A stretch of DNA of 10,087 nucleotides from Bifidobacterium breve. GTDB taxonomy: Bacteria > Actinomycetota > Actinomycetes > Nanopelagicales > Nanopelagicaceae. The stretch is from positions 1 through 10,087 of the forward strand of contig CAMBGL010000035.1 of assembly GCA_945866155.1 (NCBI GenBank), given 5' to 3'. The position numbers and the translations under genes are program-made. The notes under the pieces were generated by a model. The model saw only the letters and a list, made by a program, of their open reading frames with translations, did not search any database and was not told where the DNA came from. Positions 1 to 5,487 of this stretch are shown here, in pieces (position 1 is the stretch's first letter; each line of letters opens with the position of its first letter).

Positions 1-1
1 G

Positions 2-91
2 TATCTGACTAAAACGCCTACTCTTGCACTTGTAGGACCATTCAAGAGTGAGTCAAAGTTTGAGAAAGTTTTGGCGAAAGGAGCGCAATAA
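2..91 (+). CDS. C-terminal end of probable M16-family zinc peptidase (partial)
   Basis: Reading frame 2 is open from the left edge and ends at TAA 89-91, giving 29 visible residues that include TPTLALVGPF and end in LAKGAQ. The phrase 'LA-V-GPF' close to the C-terminus is typical of insulinase/processing-protease-like M16 peptidases. In many actinobacteria such a gene sits directly upstream of dapB. The catalytic HxxEH region would lie outside the window, so family membership is inferred from this short tail plus position. The stop overlaps the next start by one base (TAATG at 89-93), implying co-transcription and translational coupling with dapB. The open frame and good junction make a real gene end likely; the family name is less certain. 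Confidence 0.6.
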   Translation, partial: YLTKTPTLALVGPFKSESKFEKVLAKGAQ

Positions 92-828
92 TGATTAAAG
101 TTGGAGTCCTTGGCGCTCGGGGTCGTATGGGCGCTGAAGTTGTACGCGCAATCAATGAAGCTACCGATTGTGAATTAGTTGCAGCCCTCGATCTTGGTGA
201 TTCACTTGATGCTCTCCTTACAAATAAGGCAGAAGTTGTTGTTGATTTCACAACTCCGGATAGCGTCATGGCAAATCTTGAATTCTTGATTAAAAATGGT
301 ATTCATAGCGTCGTTGGCACAACAGGTTTTGATGATGCACGTATTGCTCATGTGAAGAAATTATTGGCAGCACATCCAAAAGTTGGTCTTCTCATTGCTC
401 CAAATTTTGCAATAGGCGCAGTACTTATGATGGAGTTTGCCCAGAAGGCTGCCCGATACTTTGAATCAGCAGAAATTATCGAGTTACACCACCCAGAAAA
501 AGTTGACGCGCCTAGTGGTACTGCTGCGCGCACTGCTGAATTGATGACTCAAGCTCGCAAAGATGCAGGCCTTGGCCCCATGCCAGATGCAACAAAGAGT
601 GCTCTCGATGGCGCTCGTGGAAGCAAAGTAGGAGATATTCCAGTGCACTCAATACGTGCTCGTGGTCTAGTTGCACATCAAGAAGTAATTTTAGGTGGAC
701 TCGGTGAGACTCTGACTATTCGTCATGATTCACTCGATCGCGCAGGCTTTATGCCAGGAGTACTTCTTGGAGTTAGAAAAGTATCAACACATCCTGGCCT
801 AACACATGGCCTTGATAAATTTATGTAG
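91..828 (+). CDS. dapB: 4-hydroxy-tetrahydrodipicolinate reductase
   Basis: Cytoplasmic enzyme that reduces 4-hydroxy-tetrahydrodipicolinate to tetrahydrodipicolinate with NAD(P)H, the step after DapA in the diaminopimelate/lysine pathway. The 245-residue protein has the expected actinobacterial length. A Rossmann nucleotide-binding motif G8-A-R-G11-R-M-G14 opens the protein, GTTG is at 76-79 and APNFAIG at 103-109. The family signature E131-L-H-H-P-E-K-V-D-A-P-S-G-T-A145 carries the presumed catalytic His133 and Lys137. The dimer/substrate-binding C-terminal half is intact (HSIRARGLVAHQEV near 186-199). The ATG is supported by a strong Shine-Dalgarno GAAAGGAG at 76-83, seven bases upstream, and by the TAATG overlap with the preceding peptidase gene. 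The partner gene dapA lies further down the window. Identification is secure. Confidence 0.97.
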   Translation: MIKVGVLGARGRMGAEVVRAINEATDCELVAALDLGDSLDALLTNKAEVVVDFTTPDSVMANLEFLIKNGIHSVVGTTGFDDARIAHVKKLLAAHPKVGLLIAPNFAIGAVLMMEFAQKAARYFESAEIIELHHPEKVDAPSGTAARTAELMTQARKDAGLGPMPDATKSALDGARGSKVGDIPVHSIRARGLVAHQEVILGGLGETLTIRHDSLDRAGFMPGVLLGVRKVSTHPGLTHGLDKFM

Positions 829-840
829 AGGGGTAAAAAA

Positions 841-1098
841 ATGAGTAAAGATCAAATCACACTATATGGAGCTGACTGGTGTGGAGATTGCCGTCGCTCG
901 AAGAGATTACTCACAAGTCTCAATGTGGAATTTACTCTCATTGATGTCGAAAAAGATTTGAGCGCCGCCGATAAGGTCAAAGAAATAAATGGGGGAGCGC
1001 AATCCATTCCCGTCATTGTCTTCTCAGATGGAACTCACCTCACTGAGCCATCCGATAATGATTTGAAGGCTAAGTTACAAGCGCTCAACATTATCTAG
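841..1098 (+). CDS. Mycoredoxin-like glutaredoxin family protein
   Basis: Small 85-residue thioredoxin-fold protein, the usual size for actinobacterial mycoredoxins. The redox motif is W13-C14-G-D-C17 after the first strand. A cis-proline is at S55-I-P57, followed by VIVFSDGT and the LTEPSD segment that matches the mycoredoxin C-terminal half. Known mycoredoxins use a CxxC to reduce mycothiol mixed disulfides, so the likely role is cytoplasmic disulfide repair; the mycothiol partner is inferred from family resemblance. The motif reads CGDC, whereas the Mrx1 proteins I recall have CGYC. A Shine-Dalgarno GAGGGG at 828-833 lies seven bases before the ATG, and only 12 bases separate it from dapB, so it is probably in the same operon. 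Its stop overlaps the convergent azlD stop. An NrdH-type redoxin is the main alternative. Confidence 0.85.
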   Translation: MSKDQITLYGADWCGDCRRSKRLLTSLNVEFTLIDVEKDLSAADKVKEINGGAQSIPVIVFSDGTHLTEPSDNDLKAKLQALNII

Positions 1099-1403
1099 AG
1101 CCAGTTATAGATTCCTGCCGATGTTATTGCGGCAGAGAGAACTACAACTGGAAAAGGCGCTTTCAGGAAGAGAGCGATAACTGCAACACCAACGCCTGCG
1201 AGCCTGTGATCAATTATCAACGAACTTTTCTCTGTAAGGGTTTGCACCCCTACAAGTGCGCTGAGCAATGCAATAGGAATAAGTGCGTTGATGCGCTGAA
1301 TTTTTGGATTAGCTAAGAAGCGCTCAGGAATAGAATGCCCAGAATATTTGAGCAAGAATGCAATGACGCTCGTGCCAATTGTTGCAATCCATAGTGCGCT
1401 CAT
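1095..1403 (-). CDS. azlD: AzlD family branched-chain amino acid transport subunit
   Basis: A 102-residue, almost wholly hydrophobic protein with about four membrane segments (roughly residues 3-20, 38-55, 67-81 and 84-101). The polar stretch around 19-37 (KYSGHSIPERFLANPKIQR) recalls the conserved basic loop of AzlD proteins. AzlD is the small partner of AzlC; characterised pairs (for example BrnFE in Corynebacterium) export branched-chain amino acids and methionine from the cytoplasm. The ATG (complement of 1401-1403) overlaps the azlC stop codon in an ATGA arrangement, which argues for translational coupling and supports this start. The stop is the complement of 1095-1097 and shares a CTAG with the glutaredoxin stop. 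The actual substrate cannot be read from sequence. Confidence 0.88.
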   Translation of the reverse strand: MSALWIATIGTSVIAFLLKYSGHSIPERFLANPKIQRINALIPIALLSALVGVQTLTEKSSLIIDHRLAGVGVAVIALFLKAPFPVVVLSAAITSAGIYNWL

Positions 1404-2062
1404 GGCCGAAGCCCCACAGCGATTGCAATAAAGGCTGTTGCAATAATTGGCAGGCCGGCGGGAAGTATTGGTGTTAGCGCAAGGGCGAGAGCAACTGCAG
1501 CTATTGCAATCATGCGATCTCGCTTAGTTACAAGGCGCGGCCAGACCAACCCTAAGAATGCAGCAGGAACAGCAGCATCTAAGCCCCATGCACGAATATC
1601 TCCCATTGCTTGAGCGCCAAGGGCGCCTGCAAGAGTAAAGAGATTCCAAAATATAAAGACACCAAAGCCAGTGAGATAAAACCCATGGCGCATTGCATCT
1701 TCGCCGCGGCTTTCCTGATTGAGTGCAACACCTGTTGATTCATCAATTGTTATTTGCGCTGCAATAATTCTTTTAATTCCGCGAACTTTCAAACGCGGCG
1801 CCATGATTACTCCATATAGCCCATTGCGAACTCCCAGTAGGGATGCAGTTGCAATTGCACTAATTGGATTTCCGCCAGCACCCATAACACCAACTACTGC
1901 AAATTGTGAGGCACCAGAGAAGGTAAGAAGTGAGAGTAGGCAACTCTGTAGAACACTAAATCCATTTGCTACCGCTGCTGCCCCAAAGGCGACTCCATAG
2001 GCGCCGACAGTGAGTGAGACGCTGAAGGAATCGCGCAATGTGGTGGAAGCAACTTTGGACAC
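1400..2062 (-). CDS. azlC: AzlC family branched-chain amino acid exporter subunit
   Basis: Large membrane subunit of the AzlCD exporter family, 220 residues from the chosen start. Family landmarks are the FSGASQF block at 48-54, LLGVRNGLYG at 75-84 followed by a basic loop (PRLKVRGIKR), and DEST at 107-110. Several hydrophobic helices follow, including 128-150 and 184-218. I chose the GTG at 2062 (complement of 2060-2062). An in-frame ATG at 2104 would add 14 residues (MGSPGIGYLRQNRR) that do not look like the family. That ATG has no Shine-Dalgarno sequence, and a likely minus-strand -10 (2106-2111) would place the transcript start downstream of it. The ATG remains possible. The stop overlaps azlD by four bases. 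The pair is inserted, in reverse orientation, between dapB-redoxin and thyX-dapA. Confidence 0.88.
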   Translation of the reverse strand: MSKVASTTLRDSFSVSLTVGAYGVAFGAAAVANGFSVLQSCLLSLLTFSGASQFAVVGVMGAGGNPISAIATASLLGVRNGLYGVIMAPRLKVRGIKRIIAAQITIDESTGVALNQESRGEDAMRHGFYLTGFGVFIFWNLFTLAGALGAQAMGDIRAWGLDAAVPAAFLGLVWPRLVTKRDRMIAIAAVALALALTPILPAGLPIIATAFIAIAVGLRP

Positions 2063-2105
2063 GCGCCTATTCTGCCTTAGATATCCAATACCGGGGGAGC
2101 CCATA

Positions 2106-2111
2106 AAGATA
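2106..2111 (-). promoter_or_regulatory. Candidate -10 element for azlCD
   Basis: On the minus strand this reads TATCTT, a good -10 hexamer. It would start transcription near 2099, leaving a leader of about 37 bases before the GTG at 2062. It overlaps by two bases the plus-strand -10 proposed for thyX. No convincing -35 is visible. A second, weaker candidate is CAGAAT (complement of 2069-2074), which ends six bases before the GTG and would make azlC leaderless. Confidence 0.4.
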
Positions 2112-2115
2112 GGGT
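2110..2115 (+). promoter_or_regulatory. -10 element for leaderless thyX transcript
   Basis: TAGGGT fits the TANNNT consensus and is followed by exactly six bases (CTCGAC) before the thyX ATG at 2122. Transcription would therefore start at or next to the A of the ATG. There is no Shine-Dalgarno sequence in front of thyX, which agrees with leaderless initiation. No clear -35 is visible, as is common for such actinobacterial promoters. Confidence 0.6.
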
Positions 2116-2121
2116 CTCGAC

Positions 2122-2841
2122 ATGCATGAAGAGATCATTTTTAGAAGCGATGTAACCGTTGAGCTCGTAAAATCGAGTGCAAGTGATGCCGATGTAATTT
2201 GGGCTGCGCGAGTATCGACAGCGGGTGAGCAATCCATGGAAGAGATTGGTCAAGATCCTGCTAAGTCTGCAGGCCTAATCAACTATCTAGCGCGCGAACG
2301 CCACGGTTCACCATTTGAACATACTTCAATGACATTCTTTATTTCTGCTCCAATTTTTGTTTTCCGTGAATTTATGCGCCACCGAATTGCTTCATACAAT
2401 GAAGAGAGCGGTCGCTATCGCGAACTCAATCCAGTTTTTTATGTGCCTGATGAAAATCGTAAACTTATCCAAATAGGAAAAACAGGTGCTTACACATTCG
2501 TTGATGGAACGCCAGAACAATTTAGTGTTTCAGTTGCAGCGATGAAAAAGGCATACGTAGTTGCATACGAGCAATATCAAGTAATGCTCGCTCAAGGAAT
2601 CGCACGCGAAGTAGCTCGAGTAGTTTTGCCGGTTGGACTCTATTCCTCGATGTATGTAACGATGAATGCCCGTGCATTGATGAACTTTTTATCATTGCGT
2701 ACATCGCGCGAAGGTTCACATTTTCCAAGTTACCCTCAACGTGAAATCGAGATGGTCGCCGAAAAAATGGAGGCAGAATTCGCACGTTTAATGCCACTTA
2801 CATACGGAGCCTTCGAAAAATCTGGACGTATAGCCCCATAA
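2122..2841 (+). CDS. thyX: Flavin-dependent thymidylate synthase
   Basis: Makes dTMP from dUMP using methylene-tetrahydrofolate as carbon donor and NADPH through FAD, working as a homotetramer in the cytoplasm. The 239-residue protein carries the diagnostic ThyX motif RHRxxSxNExSxRY at R86-Y99. Other conserved segments are HGSPFEH at 61-67, the AREVARVVLP block at 161-170, and NARALMNFLSLRTS at 182-195, which belongs to the FAD/dUMP-binding region. The start is fixed by the leaderless promoter geometry, and the N-terminus (FRSDVTVELV ... AARVSTAGE) looks natural for this ThyX subgroup. thyX sits 19 bases upstream of dapA, a pairing known from other actinobacteria. No classical ThyA is in the window, so whether ThyX is the only source of dTMP cannot be judged here. 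Confidence 0.97.
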   Translation: MHEEIIFRSDVTVELVKSSASDADVIWAARVSTAGEQSMEEIGQDPAKSAGLINYLARERHGSPFEHTSMTFFISAPIFVFREFMRHRIASYNEESGRYRELNPVFYVPDENRKLIQIGKTGAYTFVDGTPEQFSVSVAAMKKAYVVAYEQYQVMLAQGIAREVARVVLPVGLYSSMYVTMNARALMNFLSLRTSREGSHFPSYPQREIEMVAEKMEAEFARLMPLTYGAFEKSGRIAP

Positions 2842-2847
2842 AACGGG

Positions 2848-2853
2848 TAGAGT
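2848..2853 (+). promoter_or_regulatory. -10 element for leaderless dapA transcript
   Basis: TAGAGT matches TANNNT and lies seven bases before the dapA ATG, entirely within the 19-base gap after thyX. No Shine-Dalgarno sequence precedes dapA. This suggests dapA has its own start site in addition to any read-through from thyX. Confidence 0.5.
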
Positions 2854-2860
2854 TAGGCGC

Positions 2861-3751
2861 ATGAGTACCCCAGCACCTTTTGGTCGTATGTTGACCGCGA
2901 TGGTTACTCCATTTACAAAAGATGGAGCGATCGATTGGAATGGCGTTGAAACTATTGCCGATCATTTAGTACAACATGGTCACGATGGAATCGTCGTCAA
3001 CGGAACAACAGGTGAAGCACCAACGACAAAATCTTCTGAAAAAGAAGAGATCATCAAGGTTGTAAAGAAGGCAGTTGGCCCCAACATCAAGGTCATTTCA
3101 GGTGCTGGTGATAATGAAACAGATTATTCAATCAACCAAGCCAAGCGCTCTGAAGCAGCTGGCGCTGATGGAATCTTGGTTGTAACTCCCTATTACAACA
3201 AACCACCACAAGCTGGAATTGAAGCGCACTTCCTTGCAATGGCTAATGCAACAGCTTTGCCAATGATGCTCTATGACATTCCAGGTCGCACAGGTGTTGA
3301 AATTGAATCAGACACAATTGTTCGACTCTTTGAGCATCCACAAATTGTTGCTCTCAAAGATGCAAAAGGAAATGTGGCCGCAACATCATGGGTCATCAAG
3401 CGTTGCGGAATCCCTGTTTATTCAGGTGATGACATTCTCAATCTTCCATTGCTATCAGTTGGAGCAGTTGGCTTTGTATCCGTGTGTGGTCACACTGTTG
3501 GAAATGAACTCAAAGAGATGCTCACATCGTGGTTTGCTGGCAATACAGCGCGTTCACTAGAGATTCATCAAAAATTGCTTCCAGTATTTACAGGAACTTT
3601 TAGAACTCAAGGTGCAATCATGACAAAGGCTGCACTGACATTAATGGGATTACCTGGTGGCCATACGCGCCTACCTTTAGTTGATGCAACAAGTGCACAA
3701 ATTGCACAGTTGCGCGAAGATCTACGCGCAGGTGGCGTAGCAATTTCCTAA
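2861..3751 (+). CDS. dapA: 4-hydroxy-tetrahydrodipicolinate synthase
   Basis: Condenses pyruvate with aspartate semialdehyde to give 4-hydroxy-tetrahydrodipicolinate, the first committed step towards diaminopimelate and lysine; a cytoplasmic TIM-barrel aldolase. The 296-residue length is normal. Visible signatures are N47-G-T-T-G-E52 (pyruvate-binding threonines), YYN at 111-113, Y138-D-I-P-G-R143 with the proton-relay Tyr138 and substrate-binding Arg143, and the Schiff-base lysine K166 in VALKDAKG. All catalytic positions are present. The start gives the natural N-terminus FGRMLTAMVTPF and fits a leaderless promoter. The TAA stop (3749-3751) overlaps the rnj ATG by one base, so RNase J translation is probably coupled to DapA. 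The product is the substrate of the DapB encoded at the left of the window. Confidence 0.97.
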   Translation: MSTPAPFGRMLTAMVTPFTKDGAIDWNGVETIADHLVQHGHDGIVVNGTTGEAPTTKSSEKEEIIKVVKKAVGPNIKVISGAGDNETDYSINQAKRSEAAGADGILVVTPYYNKPPQAGIEAHFLAMANATALPMMLYDIPGRTGVEIESDTIVRLFEHPQIVALKDAKGNVAATSWVIKRCGIPVYSGDDILNLPLLSVGAVGFVSVCGHTVGNELKEMLTSWFAGNTARSLEIHQKLLPVFTGTFRTQGAIMTKAALTLMGLPGGHTRLPLVDATSAQIAQLREDLRAGGVAIS

Positions 3752-5433
3752 TGACCCATCCCCATCCAGAACTCGGAACGCCCTCACCTCTAGTAGATGG
3801 TGGATTGCGCATTGTCGCACTCGGTGGCTTAGCCGAAATTGGCCGCAACATGACCGTCTTTGAATACAAGAAGAAGTTACTTATTGTCGATTGCGGTGTG
3901 CTCTTTCCTGAAGACAATCAACCAGGTATTGATTTAATCTTGCCTGATTTTTCATATATCCGTGAACGTCTGGGTGATGTTATTGCAATATTTCTAACAC
4001 ACGGTCATGAAGATCATATTGGCGCAGTTCCTTATCTATTGCGCGAACGTGTAGACATTCCACTTTATGGATCAGCGCTGACCTTGGCGCTCATTACTGC
4101 CAAACTAAAAGAGCATCGCATCTCACCTCTCACTCGCGAAGTAAAAGAGGGAATGCGCGAAGATATCGGTCCATTCGAACTTGAATTCGTCGCAGTAAAT
4201 CACTCGATTCCTGACGCACTCGCTGTAGCAATTCACACTGGAGCGGGAACTGTTTTACACACTGGTGATTTCAAGATGGATCAATTACCACTCGATGGTC
4301 GCATAACTGACTTACGAACATTTGCTCGACTTGGCGAAGAAGGAGTTGACCTATTCCTCGTTGATTCTACGAATGCTGATATTCCAGGATTTACTCCTTC
4401 AGAGCGCGAAATTATGCCAGCGCTCAATCGCGTTATTGGAGCAACTAAGCGTCGAGTAATTGTGGCTTCCTTTTCATCACATATTCACCGTGTACAACAA
4501 GTAATTGATATCGCGGCAAAGCATGATCGCAAAGTTGTCTTCATCGGACGTTCAATGGTTCGCAATATGAAGATCGCCGAAGAAATGGGTTATCTAACGA
4601 TTCCATCTGGTCTTCTCATAGATGTAAAAGATCTCGACTCCTTCGACGATAACGTTGTTCTTATCTGTACTGGTTCACAGGGTGAACCGATGGCTGCGCT
4701 TTCAAGAATGGCAAATGGTGATCATCAGATTCGCGTTGGCGCGGGGGATACCGTCATTCTCGCTTCATCCCTTATTCCAGGTAATGAGAATTCAGTATTT
4801 AGAGTTATCAATGAACTTACGCGCTTTGGTGCAAAAGTTGTTCACAAAGCAAATGCGATGGTGCACGTATCTGGTCATGCCGCTGCGGGTGAACTCTTGT
4901 ATTGCTACAACATCGTCAAACCTAAATATGTAATGCCAGTGCACGGTGAATGGCGCCACCTAACTGCGAATGCAGAAATTGCAATCTCTGCAGGTGTACC
5001 TCGCGAGCATGCACTCATTATTGAAAATGGAGTTGTTCTAGATCTAATCAATCATGAAGCATCGGTTGTCGGATCAGTTCCATGTGGCTTTGTTTATGTT
5101 GATGGACAAAGTATTGGTGATATCACAGAGAGTTCACTCAAGGATCGTCGTATTCTTGGCGAAGAAGGCTTTATCTCATGTGTTGTTGTTATTGAATCTC
5201 AGAGTGGAAAAATTATTGCTGGCCCAGATATTCATGCACGTGGATTTGCTGAAGATGAAGCGTTATTTGATGAAGTAAAACTCAAGATTGAAAAAGCTCT
5301 TGCACGCGCAGTTTCTGAAGGAATAAATGGCACACACCAACTTTCTCAAATCGTTCGCAAAACAATTGGTGAATGGGTTGGCACAACACATCGTCGTCGC
5401 CCAATGATTGTTCCTGTAGTTATTGAGGTCTAG
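3751..5433 (+). CDS. rnj: Ribonuclease J
   Basis: Metallo-beta-lactamase/beta-CASP ribonuclease with endonuclease and 5'-3' exonuclease activity, acting in mRNA decay and rRNA maturation. The 560 residues cover the full family architecture. The N-terminal LGGLAEIGRNM is at 24-34. The metal-binding HGHEDH at 84-89 is followed by H151 in VNHSIPDA and D173 in HTGDF. The beta-CASP region has SFSSHIHR at 240-247, TGSQGEP at 307-313, VSGHA at 373-377 and PVHGEWRH at 396-403. A C-terminal RNase J domain follows (from about 440 to the end, GPDIHARGF at 491-499). Actinobacterial RNase J starts with a similar short proline-rich lead before GGLR, supporting this ATG. No strong Shine-Dalgarno sequence is adjacent; initiation probably relies on coupling to dapA. 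Confidence 0.96.
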   Translation: MTHPHPELGTPSPLVDGGLRIVALGGLAEIGRNMTVFEYKKKLLIVDCGVLFPEDNQPGIDLILPDFSYIRERLGDVIAIFLTHGHEDHIGAVPYLLRERVDIPLYGSALTLALITAKLKEHRISPLTREVKEGMREDIGPFELEFVAVNHSIPDALAVAIHTGAGTVLHTGDFKMDQLPLDGRITDLRTFARLGEEGVDLFLVDSTNADIPGFTPSEREIMPALNRVIGATKRRVIVASFSSHIHRVQQVIDIAAKHDRKVVFIGRSMVRNMKIAEEMGYLTIPSGLLIDVKDLDSFDDNVVLICTGSQGEPMAALSRMANGDHQIRVGAGDTVILASSLIPGNENSVFRVINELTRFGAKVVHKANAMVHVSGHAAAGELLYCYNIVKPKYVMPVHGEWRHLTANAEIAISAGVPREHALIIENGVVLDLINHEASVVGSVPCGFVYVDGQSIGDITESSLKDRRILGEEGFISCVVVIESQSGKIIAGPDIHARGFAEDEALFDEVKLKIEKALARAVSEGINGTHQLSQIVRKTIGEWVGTTHRRRPMIVPVVIEV

Positions 5434-5474
5434 TTTCAACGGCGCGCCTAGCCATCGTGCAATTGCTAAACAAT

Positions 5475-5480
5475 TATTAT
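5475..5480 (+). promoter_or_regulatory. -10 element for leaderless ftsK transcript
   Basis: TATTAT is a near-consensus -10 hexamer and is followed by seven bases before the GTG at 5488. There is no Shine-Dalgarno sequence, so the mRNA probably begins at the GTG. It lies in the 54-base gap after rnj (5434-5487), where I see no rho-independent terminator. Confidence 0.6.
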
Positions 5481-5487
5481 CGTCAGT

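Noticed and set aside
2102..2104. ATG as the azlC start, extending the protein by 14 residues.
   Set aside because: The extra residues do not look like the family, no Shine-Dalgarno sequence precedes it, and it leaves only 17 bases to the thyX start. GTG at 2062 is preferred, though the ATG is not excluded.
5441..5448. GGCGCGCC palindrome after rnj, considered as a terminator or cloning site.
   Set aside because: No stem extension and no T run follow it, and an 8-base GC palindrome can occur naturally. No other vector-like sequence is nearby.
5461..5475. Inverted repeat AATTG-CTAAA-CAATT just upstream of ftsK.
   Set aside because: The arms are only five AT-rich bases and the second arm runs into the -10 hexamer. 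This is too weak to call an operator or terminator.
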